From an uncultured delta proteobacterium (lineage in GTDB: Bacteria > Desulfobacterota > Desulfovibrionia > Desulfovibrionales > Desulfovibrionaceae): DNA of 64,000 nt. Below are positions 8,074 to 16,129 of the stretch, piece after piece (within the stretch, counting starts at the first letter, position 1; every line of letters starts with the position of its first letter). Where the stretch lies: contig CAIMRY010000008.1 of the NCBI GenBank assembly GCA_903843965.1, forward strand, positions 152,924 through 216,923, read 5' to 3'. The notes beneath the pieces were generated by a model, which was not told the DNA's origin, did no database searches, and was given only the letters and a program-made list of their open reading frames with translations. Position numbers and translations under genes: made by a program.

Positions 8074-8797
8074 GCAGGATCTCCGTGATCAATTCAAGGA
8101 TTGGGTCGTGCCGTTGGTCAAGTATTTGGTCATGCAGTTGGGCGTGCAGTTGGGAAGTCAAATCCTCTGGCAGGTGCGCGGCCAGTTCCGCCTGGGCCAG
8201 GGCCGCGTCGCCCAGCCGCAAGGCCTCCAGCAGGCGCGAGCCCACCAGGGAGCGGAAGATTTCGGTGTTGGCCGCCGTGTCCAGGCCCATGGACAGAACC
8301 AGGGGCCGCAGCCGCCCCATGAGCTCCAGGAACAGGCCATACTCCGGACCATAGGCCTCCTGCAAGTCTTTGCGGATGCGCTTGGCCAGGGCCGGGCTCC
8401 GGCCCCCGGTGGACACGGCCAGGGTCAGCTCGCCCCGGCGCACCAGGGCCGGGACGATGAACGAGCAGGCCTCGGGCTGGTCCACGATGTTGCAGAGCAC
8501 TCCGCGCGCGCGGCACAGGTCGCTGATGCGCTGGTTCACCGCCGGGCTGCTGGTGGAGGCGATGGCCAGGAACACCCCGTCCAGGTCGCTGTCTTGGAAG
8601 CCGCGCCGGGCAACGGCCAGGCCGGGCCGGGCGAGCAGGGCGGCCAGGTCCGCGTCCGGCGGGCTCTGGTCCACCACCAGGATGCTGGCGGCCCCGCAGT
8701 CGGCCAGGGTCTCGATCTTGCGCAGGCCCACCTGGCCCGCGCCCACCACAAGGCAGGCCCGGCCCGCGAGGCTGACGAACATGGGATAGGTGCGCAT
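8060..8797 (-). CDS. Precorrin-2 dehydrogenase / sirohydrochlorin ferrochelatase (CysG N-domain type)
   Basis: It oxidises precorrin-2 to sirohydrochlorin with NAD and may insert iron to give siroheme, the cofactor of dissimilatory sulfite reductase. The 245-residue protein has the NAD motif V-G-A-G-Q-V-G-L-R-K-I and the family segment S-T-G-G-R-S-P-A-L-A-K-R-I-R. A helical C-terminal region follows. There is no methyltransferase domain, so it is the stand-alone Met8/SirC-type enzyme. It heads a minus-strand operon with the cytochrome assembly gene and hemA. The C-terminal 20 residues are repetitive (H-A-Q-L-H-D-Q-I-L-D-Q). A second in-frame ATG at 8782 is an alternative start. Confidence 0.9.
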   Translation of the reverse strand: MRTYPMFVSLAGRACLVVGAGQVGLRKIETLADCGAASILVVDQSPPDADLAALLARPGLAVARRGFQDSDLDGVFLAIASTSSPAVNQRISDLCRARGVLCNIVDQPEACSFIVPALVRRGELTLAVSTGGRSPALAKRIRKDLQEAYGPEYGLFLELMGRLRPLVLSMGLDTAANTEIFRSLVGSRLLEALRLGDAALAQAELAAHLPEDLTSQLHAQLHDQILDQRHDPILELITEILHGPA

Positions 8798-8803
8798 CCG
8801 AAT

Positions 8804-8833
8804 AGCATAGCAAATCCGTGCCCGGTCTGTAAA
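8804..8833 (-). promoter_or_regulatory. Possible sigma70-type promoter very close to the siroheme gene start
   Basis: On the minus strand TTTACA, an 18-bp spacer and TATGCT are seen, with the -10 only about 6 bp before the ATG at 8797. Transcription would start at or just after the ATG, meaning a leaderless message or use of the ATG at 8782. The match is imperfect. Confidence 0.35.
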
Positions 8834-8913
8834 ATGGCAATGCGGCCATTCTTGCCAGATTCACCAGCCCTGGGATAGGGTGGGGCAGACCAAGAAGAGG
8901 AGCGCCCCCGGCC

Positions 8914-10290
8914 ATGAACGCCTATCTCGTGATCCAGCTTGCCCGCTTCGGCGACCTTGTGCAGACCAAGCGTCTGCTCCTGTCGCTTCAAGCCCAGCCG
9001 GACAGCGAGGTCCACCTTTGTCTGGACGAGTCCCTGGCGCCCCTGGCGCGGCTTTTGTACCCCTGGGCGCGGCTGCACCCGGTGTGCGCCCACGGAACCG
9101 CCCTGGCCAAGCTCCCGCCCGCCGAACAGGCCAGGGCGGTGCTGGAAAAGAATGTTCCGGTCTTCCGCACCCTGGCGGCCGCCTCCTTCACCCTGGTCTA
9201 CAACCTGAACTTTTCGCCCCTGAACTACCGCCTGGCGAGCCTGTTCGACCCGTCGCAGGTGCGCGGGCACGTCTGGCAAGACGGCCAGGAGGCCGTGGGC
9301 CAGTGGACCCGGCTGGCCATGCGCTGGTCGTCCATGCGCCGCCTGGGGCTGAACATCGCCGATTTCTGGGCCTGGCACCACCCCGCGCCCGTGCCTGCGG
9401 CCCTGGTCAACCCCGTGGCCCAGGGCAGGGGCGGGGGCCTGGGCGTGGTCCTGGCCGGACGCGAGTCCAGGCGCTCCCTGCCGCCCAAGGTTCTGGCCGC
9501 GCTGGCCGGTGGCCTGCTCGACTTGCGCCCTGGCGGCCAGGCGGGCGCAGCGCTGACGCTTCTGGGCAGCCGGTCCGAGGCGCAGGCCGCACGGCGACTG
9601 GAGCGCGAGCTGCCGCCCCGACACGCCCGGAGCGTGCGCAACCTTTGCGGCGCAACGGACTGGGCCGCGTTGGCGGAGGTGGTGGCTGGCCTGGACCTGG
9701 TCCTGACCCCGGACACCGGCACCATGCACCTCGCTGCGCACCTGGGTGTGCCGGTGCTGGCGACCTTTCTGTCCTCGGCCTGGTGCTTCGAGACCGGACC
9801 GTACGGCCAGGGGCATCTGGTCCTGCAGGCCAACCTGGACTGCGCGCCGTGCCTGGAGTCCCAGCCCTGCACGTCGCTTGTGGCGGAGCCGGCCAGGGGC
9901 CAAACGGCTGGGCAGCCCGCCTGCCTGCGGCCCTTCAGCGCGCCTGGGCTGGTGCGCTATCTCTCCACGCGCGAGGCCGGGCACCTGCCGCCGGGGCTCA
10001 CGGCCTTCGGCTCGGACACAGACAGGCTGGGCCAGACCTATGCGGCCCTGGCCGGACCCGACCCCCAGGCAGCCCTGCGCGGGCATTTCCGCGAGTTTCT
10101 GTCAGCGCATCTCGGAGCCGGGGGCCTGGGGGCCGAGCCGGGCCCGCCCGCCATGGTTTCCCATGAGCTGGCCGAGCGCCTGTACACAGAACGCGACTGG
10201 CTGGTCCCGGACCCGGAATCCTCTGCGGGCAGATTGTGGCAGTTTGCCTGTGTATTTGAGCAGAATGATGACATTCCTGCAGGTTACTGA
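8914..10290 (+). CDS. Glycosyltransferase family 9 (heptosyltransferase-like)
   Basis: GT9 enzymes transfer heptose or related sugars from ADP- or GDP-heptose to lipopolysaccharide or protein. The 458-residue protein has the family N-terminus (Q-L-A-R-F-G-D-L-V-Q-T-K at about 8-19) and the C-terminal donor-site motif T-P-D-T-G-T-M-H-L-A-A-H (265-276), followed by a segment with C-A-P-C. About 110 extra residues follow the GT9 core. An AGAAGAGGAG-rich segment precedes the ATG. The last codons and stop (N-D-D-I-P-A-G-Y) lie inside the first copy of the 10.27-10.85 kb repeat, so the present C-terminus may have been set by the repeat. Confidence 0.88.
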   Translation: MNAYLVIQLARFGDLVQTKRLLLSLQAQPDSEVHLCLDESLAPLARLLYPWARLHPVCAHGTALAKLPPAEQARAVLEKNVPVFRTLAAASFTLVYNLNFSPLNYRLASLFDPSQVRGHVWQDGQEAVGQWTRLAMRWSSMRRLGLNIADFWAWHHPAPVPAALVNPVAQGRGGGLGVVLAGRESRRSLPPKVLAALAGGLLDLRPGGQAGAALTLLGSRSEAQAARRLERELPPRHARSVRNLCGATDWAALAEVVAGLDLVLTPDTGTMHLAAHLGVPVLATFLSSAWCFETGPYGQGHLVLQANLDCAPCLESQPCTSLVAEPARGQTAGQPACLRPFSAPGLVRYLSTREAGHLPPGLTAFGSDTDRLGQTYAALAGPDPQAALRGHFREFLSAHLGAGGLGAEPGPPAMVSHELAERLYTERDWLVPDPESSAGRLWQFACVFEQNDDIPAGY

Positions 10291-10853
10291 AAGTCTAGAA
10301 CCTTGCATGACGATAGTTTTTGCGGATATCGTATTGAAAACAGCAGGAATGCGCAGGGCACAACGGGCCAGACTCCTGGCTGTTGCGCCGGGTTGCGGCG
10401 GAATGCCGCTCCAATGCCGGGAAAGGGCGGCGGCGAAGCCGTCTGGCGAGGTATGGGGCAGGGCCTGCGCAGGTTTTCGCCCACATAGACCGGCGAAAAA
10501 AGCCTGATGATATGATTCCGGCAGGTTATGAATAGTTTAGAGTATCGCATGACGATAGTTTTTGTGGATGTTCCATCGAAAACAGCAGGAATGCGCGGGC
10601 TGGGCAGGTCACGACCCTGGGCCGAACAGTGGGCCTGCGGCGAAAGTCCGGAAATAAAGTCCTCGGAAGCCGACTTCGCAACCGATATTGCAGTCGGCAG
10701 GAGCTTTTTCGCACCGGCATGCGGCCCTTGACGCCTGCGCAGACAGGGCGCATCAGGCTGATGAAACGATTCCGGCAGGTTACGAATAGTCTAGAGGCGA
10801 GCATGGTCATCGGTTTTGCGGAGTGCCTATTCAAAACAAGGCGAATGCGCGGG
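10265..10853. repeat. Diverged tandem repeat, about 245-bp period, with three copies of a conserved ~90-bp core
   Basis: Cores lie at about 10265-10357, 10505-10599 and 10759-10853. Each begins with ATTCC(T/G)GCAGGTTA, continues with a short TAG-rich part, and ends with aaaaca(g/a)(c/g) before (G)GCGAATGCGC or GCAGGAATGCGC. The ends form an inverted repeat (ATTCCTGC 10273-10280 against GCAGGAAT 10343-10350 in copy one, one mismatch in copy two, weaker in copy three). Copies one and two share GCATGACGATAGTTTTTG exactly. The G+C-rich parts between cores have diverged. No convincing gene fits here, so this is the content of the 10291-10891 gap. Confidence 0.75.
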
Positions 10854-10891
10854 GTGCCATGCACTGGCCGCAGGGCCGCAAGGGGGCGAGG

Positions 10892-12166
10892 GTGAGGATA
10901 CTGGTGGTGCTGCCGCTGTATGGCGGCTCCCTGCCCATCGGCAGGTACTGTACGGCGGCCCTGGGCCAGCTGGGGCATCTGGTGGAGGTGTTCGAGGCCC
11001 CGGCCTTCTACCCCAGCTACAAGGCCCTACAGGGGCTCAAGGTGGGTGCCGACCGCCTTCAATACCTGGAGAACAGCTATCTGCAGGTGCTCTCTCAGGC
11101 CGTGTTGGCCAAGGTCGAGACCTTTGAGCCGGACCTGGTGCTGGCCCAGGCCCAGGCCCCACTGTCCATCCAGGCCCTGAAGCGGCTGAAGCGCGACGGC
11201 GTGCCCACGGCCATGTGGTTTGTGGAGGACTTCCGGCTGTTCACCTACTGGAAGGGCTTCGCCCCGCACTACGACTTCTTCGCCGTCATCCAGCGGGACC
11301 AGATCTTCGAGGAATTGCAGGCCATCGGCGTGCAGAACAGCCTGTACCTGCCCCTGGCCGCCCAGCCGGACGTGCACCAGCCCCTGGAGCTGTCCGCAGC
11401 GGAGCAGCGCAAGTTCGGCTCGGACGTGTCCTTCATGGGCGCGGGCTACCCCAACCGCCGCGTGGCCTTCCGCGAGCTCATCCGCCACGACTTCAAGCTC
11501 TGGGGCACGGAGTGGGAGGGCGACAGCGTGCTGGAGCCCTACGTGCAGCTGGCCGGGGCGCGGGTGTCCAGCGCGGACTGCGTGCGCATCTTCAACGCCA
11601 CCAGGGTCAACATCAACCTGCACTCCAGCATCCAGGGCAAGGAGCTGGTCACCGGCGGGGACTTCATCAACCCGCGCACCTTTGAGATCGCAGCCTGCCG
11701 GGCCTTCCAGCTGGTGGACCGGCGCGGGCTCATGCCCGAGGCCTTTGCCGCAGACGAGCTGGCGACCTTCGGCTCCATGGACGAGCTGCAGGAAAAGATC
11801 GTGTATTTCCTGGCGCACCCAGACGAGCGCGAGGCCATTGCCCGGCGCGGCCAGGAGCGGGTGCTGCGCGAGCACACCTATGCCGCGCGCATGCAGACCC
11901 TGCTGGACTTCGTGGCCGCGCGTCTGCCCGGCTGGCCCAAACCCCGCTCCGTTGTCCAGGCGGCGGACGGCCTGCCGCCGGAGCTGGCCGGAGACATCGC
12001 GGCCTTGCTGGACAGGCTGGCCCTTCCGGCGGGCACCAGCTTCGAGGATCTGGTCTGGGCCATCCGCCAGCAGCACGGCAAGCTGGGCGAACTCGACGCC
12101 GCCGTCCTGTTCCTGGACGAGTGGCGCAAGCTCTATGACAAGCGCCAGGGTGGACAGGGGGCTTAG
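10892..12166 (+). CDS. Glycosyltransferase (CgeB-like, GT-B fold)
   Basis: The protein starts V(M)-R-I-L-V-V-L-P-L-Y-G-G-S-L-P-I-G-R-Y, then has an N-terminal region about 160 residues long (W-F-V-E-D-F-R-L-F-T-Y-W). The C-terminal half carries S-F-M-G-A-G-Y-P-N-R-R, a stretch N-I-N-L-H-S-S-I-Q-G-K, and F-E-I-A-A-C-R-A-F-Q-L-V. This order is that of CgeB/DUF3880-type glycosyltransferases common in flagellin or surface glycan loci of Desulfovibrio. GTG at 10892 is chosen because related proteins begin at this R-I-L-V motif and AAGGGGGCGAG lies just before it; ATG at 10859 or 10823 would add 11 or 23 residues. It probably works on the same glycan as the GT9 upstream. Confidence 0.8.
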   Translation: MRILVVLPLYGGSLPIGRYCTAALGQLGHLVEVFEAPAFYPSYKALQGLKVGADRLQYLENSYLQVLSQAVLAKVETFEPDLVLAQAQAPLSIQALKRLKRDGVPTAMWFVEDFRLFTYWKGFAPHYDFFAVIQRDQIFEELQAIGVQNSLYLPLAAQPDVHQPLELSAAEQRKFGSDVSFMGAGYPNRRVAFRELIRHDFKLWGTEWEGDSVLEPYVQLAGARVSSADCVRIFNATRVNINLHSSIQGKELVTGGDFINPRTFEIAACRAFQLVDRRGLMPEAFAADELATFGSMDELQEKIVYFLAHPDEREAIARRGQERVLREHTYAARMQTLLDFVAARLPGWPKPRSVVQAADGLPPELAGDIAALLDRLALPAGTSFEDLVWAIRQQHGKLGELDAAVLFLDEWRKLYDKRQGGQGA

Positions 12167-12325
12167 GGTCTATTTCCAGAAGATGGATTTGGTTCCCTGG
12201 CCGGGAGAGAGTCTATTGGGGGCCAGGGGGTGCACGCATGCTGTACAGCCCTGGGCCAAACCCGGCTCGCGACGGCATCCCGGGTGGGGGGCAAAAGACG
12301 CTTTGAGAAACAAGCCCTTGGCGGA

Positions 12326-13564
12326 TTACGGCTTGCGGGGCGTGCGCTTGCGCGAGGCCAGCCAGGTGTGCAGCCGGGCCTCCGCGCCCTCGGTTTTCGG
12401 GAAATAGAACTGGGCCTTGCGCTGGGCCAGCTCGTGCGGCAGGTATTCCTGCTCCACCCAGGCCTGGGGGAAGGCGTGCGGGTACTTGTAGCCCCGGCCA
12501 TAGCCCCATTCCTTGTGCAGGGTGGTGCTGGCGTTGCGCAGGTGCAGGGGCACGGGCAAAAGGCCGTTCTCGCGGACCTCCTTCAACGCATTCAAGTACG
12601 CGGCATAGCTGGCGTTGCTCTTTGGGGCCAGGGCCAGATAGACCACGGTCTCGGCCAGGGGGATGAAGCCCTCGGGCATGCCCACGAACTCCACGGCCTG
12701 CTGGCAGGCCACGGCCAGAGGCAGGGCCTGCGGGTCGCCCAGGCCGATGTCCTCGGACGACGAGAGCACCAGCCTGCGGCAGATGAAGCGCGGGTCCTCG
12801 CCGCTTTCCAGCAGGCAGGCCAGGTAGTACAGGGCCGCGTCCGGGTCGCTGCCGCGGATGGACTTGATCAGCGCCGAGGCCAGCTCGTAGTGCGAGTCCC
12901 CGTCGCGGTCGCCCCGGATGACCACCTCGGGCAGGGCCTGGCGCAGATCCTCGATGCCCAGCTTGTCCTTGGGCATTGCCGCCACATGCTCCACGAGGTT
13001 CAAGAGCGCGCGGCCGTCGCCTGCGGACATGTCCGCCAGCAGGTCGAAGACCTCGTCCGGCCACTCTACCCCCAGGACCTTGGCCCCGCGCCGGGCCATG
13101 CGCGAGAGCTCCTCGCGCGTCAGCGAGCGGAAGCGCAGCACGTGCAGCCGCGAGAGCAGCTGCCGCGTGACGGAAAAGGACGGGTTCTCCGTGGTGGTGG
13201 CCAAAAGCACGATCTCGCCGCTTTCGAGGATGGGCAGGAAGAAGTCCTGCTGGGCCTTGGAAAAGCGGTGTATCTCGTCCAGGATGAGCACCTCGGCCCC
13301 TTCCAGGTGCTTGCGCAGGGCGGCCAGGCCAGCCTCGGGCGCGCTTACGCGGACCCATTTCTTGCCTGCGGCCTTGGCCATGAGCATGGCCAGGGTCGAC
13401 TTGCCGCAGCCCGGCGGGCCGAAGAACAGCAGGCTTGGCAGGCGCGGGCCCTGGGCAAAGGCCGCAATGCGCTCCAGCAGATGGCTCTGCCCCACGAATT
13501 CGTCCAGGGTCTGGGGCCGGATCTTGTCGGCCAGGGGCTGTTTTTCGGTGATCTCGATGCGCAT
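12326..13564 (-). CDS. rarA: Replication-associated recombination protein A (RarA/MgsA, AAA+ ATPase)
   Basis: RarA is a clamp-loader-related ATPase acting at stalled replication forks. The 412-residue protein begins P-L-A-D-K-I-R-P-Q-T-L-D-E-F-V-G-Q and has Walker A G-P-P-G-C-G-K-S-T and Walker B L-I-L-D-E-I-H-R-F. It also has sensor 1 A-T-T-T-E-N-P-S-F, the Ser/Arg motif Y-L-A-C-L-L-E-S-G-E-D-P and a C-terminal tetramerisation domain ending at the Y-L-P-H-E-L and F-Y-F-P-K-T-E-G motifs. Its ATG overlaps the rsmE stop (ATGA), so the two genes are translationally coupled. It is the last gene of the minus-strand string that starts at 20.8 kb. Confidence 0.95.
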   Translation of the reverse strand: MRIEITEKQPLADKIRPQTLDEFVGQSHLLERIAAFAQGPRLPSLLFFGPPGCGKSTLAMLMAKAAGKKWVRVSAPEAGLAALRKHLEGAEVLILDEIHRFSKAQQDFFLPILESGEIVLLATTTENPSFSVTRQLLSRLHVLRFRSLTREELSRMARRGAKVLGVEWPDEVFDLLADMSAGDGRALLNLVEHVAAMPKDKLGIEDLRQALPEVVIRGDRDGDSHYELASALIKSIRGSDPDAALYYLACLLESGEDPRFICRRLVLSSSEDIGLGDPQALPLAVACQQAVEFVGMPEGFIPLAETVVYLALAPKSNASYAAYLNALKEVRENGLLPVPLHLRNASTTLHKEWGYGRGYKYPHAFPQAWVEQEYLPHELAQRKAQFYFPKTEGAEARLHTWLASRKRTPRKP

Positions 13565-14352
13565 CAGGTCCTCGAATGCTCACGTGTGCGCGCCGCAAAG
13601 TGCGCCAGCCCCAGGCAGTACAGGGCCGCCGTTTCCCAGCGCAGGGGGCGCGGACCAAGGCTCAAGGCCTGGAACCCGGCCCGGGCCAAGCGCTCGGCCT
13701 CGCGGCGCTCCAGCCCGCCCTCGGGCCCGATGACCACGAGGTTTTTGCCCGTTGCCAGGCGCAGGGGGTCGGGCAGGGCGTCTACGGAGTCCAGGGGCGC
13801 GGCCTCGTCCAGCATGTACAGGCCAGCATAGCCTCCATCATAGCCTATGCCGGGCTCCGCCGCAACGCGCACCAGCCCCTCCACACCCCCGGCCACAATG
13901 CCCAGCTCCGGCAGCCAGGCCGAACCGCACTGCTTGGCCGCCTGCACGCACTTCTCGCGCCAGGAGTCCTTGACCACGGGCGGGGGCTCGCCCTGGCTGC
14001 GCGCGGCAGCCCAGAACAAGAGGCCCAGCGCGTCCAGCTCCACGGCCTTTTCCAGCACCCAGTCACGCCGGGACGACTTGTTCCAGCCTAGGGCCAGCAC
14101 CAGACCCGAGGTCGGCCTGGGCTCGCTGTCCAGGGACTGGGCCAGGAGATCGGCCCTGTCCTTGCCGATTGCTGAGGCGAGGGTGAACAGGCCGAAGCGC
14201 CCCTGGCCGTCGAAGAGGCGCAGGGTGTCGCCCGGCTTGGCGCGCAGGACGCCCAGCAGGTGCCTGGCCTCCGGGCCTTCGAGCCTTGCGTGCGGGGACT
14301 CCGGTCCGGGCCAGAGGCCGGGGGGCAGGTGATAGGAGTTCAGGCGCGGCAT
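13564..14352 (-). CDS. rsmE: 16S rRNA (uracil1498-N3)-methyltransferase RsmE
   Basis: RsmE methylates U1498 of 16S rRNA with S-adenosylmethionine. The 262-residue protein has an N-terminal PUA-like domain and a SPOUT knot domain. The knot shows V-V-I-G-P-E-G-G-L, E-R-L-A-R-A-G-F, S-L-G-P-R-P-L-R-W-E-T-A-A, the standard RsmE signature. A loop near residues 160-200 is longer than usual. The ATG at 14352 (M-P-R-L-N-S-Y-H-L) is chosen over one 27 bp upstream because the family starts at this R-x-N-x-Y/F-H motif. It lies 48 bp after lysA and overlaps rarA by 1 bp of its stop. Confidence 0.92.
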   Translation of the reverse strand: MPRLNSYHLPPGLWPGPESPHARLEGPEARHLLGVLRAKPGDTLRLFDGQGRFGLFTLASAIGKDRADLLAQSLDSEPRPTSGLVLALGWNKSSRRDWVLEKAVELDALGLLFWAAARSQGEPPPVVKDSWREKCVQAAKQCGSAWLPELGIVAGGVEGLVRVAAEPGIGYDGGYAGLYMLDEAAPLDSVDALPDPLRLATGKNLVVIGPEGGLERREAERLARAGFQALSLGPRPLRWETAALYCLGLAHFAARTREHSRT

Positions 14353-14400
14353 GCGTGTGTCGGAAAGGGGGCCGGACACTGCGCCCAGCCCCCGGACCGG

Positions 14401-15639
14401 CTAGAGTTCCTGGGCGACCAGGGATTCGAAGGATTCGCGCCTGCGGGCCACGATGACCTGCTCGCCGTCCACGAGGATTTCGGCGGCGCGGGGGCGGGAG
14501 TTGTAGTTGGAGGACATGGTGAAGCCGTAGGCCCCGGCGGAGTACACGGCCAGGCGTTCGCCCTGGCGCACCTCGGGCAGCTGGCGGTCCTTGGCCAAAA
14601 AGTCGCCGGACTCGCAGATGGGGCCGACCACGTCCACGTCGAGCGCCGGGCGGCCCTGGGGCGCCACTTCCTCGATGCGGTGGAACGAGCCGTACAGCGA
14701 GGGCCGCACCAGATCGTTCATGCCCGCGTCCACGATGACGAAGCTCTTGCTGGCGCTCTGCTTGGTGTACAAAACCTCGGTCACGAGGATGCCCGCATTG
14801 CCCACGATGACGCGGCCGGGCTCCAGGATGACCTTCAGCGGCAGCTTGCCCAGGGCCTTGGTCAGGGCCGCGCCGAACTCCGCCGGGTTCGGCGGCTGCT
14901 CCTCGTCGTAATTGATGCCCAGGCCTCCGCCCAGGTCGAGGTAGCGGATGTCCAGGTTCATGGCCTTGAGCTTGTCGTGGAAGATGAGCAGCTTGTCCAG
15001 GGCCTCCAGGAAGGGGTCGATGCTGGTGAGCTGCGAGCCGATGTGGCAGTCGATGCCCACGGCCTCGACATTGGGCAGGTCCCGGGCCAGGGCGTAGGCC
15101 TCCAGGGACAGGTCGATGTTCAGGCCGAACTTGTTCTTTTTCAGACCGGTGGAGATGTACGGGTGGGTCTTGGGGTCCACGTCCGGGTTGATGCGGAAGC
15201 TGACCTGGGCCACCTTGCCCATCTCGCGCGCCACGTCGTTGATGCGCACCAGCTCCTGCATGGACTCCACGTTGAACATGAGGATGCCTGCGCCAAGGGC
15301 CTGCCTGATCTCCGCAGGCTTTTTGCCCACGCCGGAGTAGACGATCTTCGTGGCCGGAACCCCGGCCAGGAGCGCGCGGTACAGCTCGCCGCCGGAGACG
15401 ATGTCCATGCCCGCGCCGAGCGAGCCCAGCAGGCGCAGCACATGCAGGTTGGAGTTGGCCTTCACGGAATAGCAGGTCAGATGCTCCATGGAGGCGAACG
15501 CCGTGTCAAAGGCCTCGAAATGGCGCTTCAGCGTGGCCGTGGAATAGACGTAGAGCGGGGTGCCGAAGCGCTCCGCAAGGTCCGTGACGCTGACGCCTTC
15601 CGCGTACAGGGTGCCGTTTTTCTGCTCAAAATGATGCAT
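14401..15639 (-). CDS. lysA: Diaminopimelate decarboxylase
   Basis: LysA decarboxylates meso-diaminopimelate to lysine with PLP, the last step of lysine synthesis. The 412-residue fold-III protein has the PLP lysine in C-Y-S-V-K-A-N-S-N, then S-G-G-E-L-Y-R-A, H-I-G-S-Q-L, G-G-G-L-G-I-N-Y, E-P-G-R and the substrate cysteine in C-E-S-G-D-F-L. The start at 15639 has AGGAGA about 10 bp upstream. The first step of the same late pathway, DapL, is encoded at 27.5 kb in this window. It lies 31 bp after the upstream lipoprotein gene. Confidence 0.97.
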   Translation of the reverse strand: MHHFEQKNGTLYAEGVSVTDLAERFGTPLYVYSTATLKRHFEAFDTAFASMEHLTCYSVKANSNLHVLRLLGSLGAGMDIVSGGELYRALLAGVPATKIVYSGVGKKPAEIRQALGAGILMFNVESMQELVRINDVAREMGKVAQVSFRINPDVDPKTHPYISTGLKKNKFGLNIDLSLEAYALARDLPNVEAVGIDCHIGSQLTSIDPFLEALDKLLIFHDKLKAMNLDIRYLDLGGGLGINYDEEQPPNPAEFGAALTKALGKLPLKVILEPGRVIVGNAGILVTEVLYTKQSASKSFVIVDAGMNDLVRPSLYGSFHRIEEVAPQGRPALDVDVVGPICESGDFLAKDRQLPEVRQGERLAVYSAGAYGFTMSSNYNSRPRAAEILVDGEQVIVARRRESFESLVAQEL

Positions 15640-15670
15640 GGGGGATTGCTTCTCCTGTGCCAGGGGGTGA

Positions 15671-16129
15671 CTATTTCGGGGCGCTGAGCACAAGCTCCGA
15701 CGCCACAGGGGCAATGCGGGCGAAGACGTTGAAGCCTATGAGCTGCAGGCGGTAGGTCTTGGCCGGGTCCAGGCCGCAGGCGGTGATCGCGATGCGGTTC
15801 ATGTCCTTGCGCATGCCTGCCGAGCCGAGATCGAAGGACAGGGTGGTGCGCGGGGCAAAGGGGCATTTGGCGCAGCCGTCGTCTGGGCCCTCGCCGATGG
15901 GCTCCAGCAGGACCTTCACCGCGTCGACGTTCTCCCAGTTGCCGGTGAGCTCGCAGTTGAGGATGATGCAGCCCTGATTGCGCTGCACGTCCACGCTGCG
16001 CCAGCGGAACTTGTCCTCGCTGGCGACGGGGATGGGCCATTCGCGCTTGGCGCAGGCGGCCAAGCAAAGCACAGCTAAGAGCGCCAGGGCGGCGCAACGG
16101 AACAGGGACTGGCGGGCATGCTTGTTCAT
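15671..16129 (-). CDS. Predicted lipoprotein of unknown function
   Basis: The protein has a signal peptide of 25 residues ending in the lipobox L-A-A-C, with Cys26 as the predicted lipidated residue. The 126-residue mature part contains a C-I-I-L-N-C pair and a C-A-K-C motif, and looks beta-rich, ending with a F-N-V-F-A-R strand. I do not recognise the family. The ATG at 16129 overlaps the mutS stop (ATGA) and is a better start than the one 8 codons upstream. Position between mutS and lysA suggests cotranscription, not shared function. Confidence 0.8.
   Translation of the reverse strand: MNKHARQSLFRCAALALLAVLCLAACAKREWPIPVASEDKFRWRSVDVQRNQGCIILNCELTGNWENVDAVKVLLEPIGEGPDDGCAKCPFAPRTTLSFDLGSAGMRKDMNRIAITACGLDPAKTYRLQLIGFNVFARIAPVASELVLSAPK

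Noticed and set aside
10284..10978. Two minus-strand frames in the repeat region sharing L-F-(I/V)-T-C-R-N and K-L-S-S-C ends
   Set aside because: Their similarity follows from the DNA repeat; the middles do not align as protein and no ribosome sites are seen.
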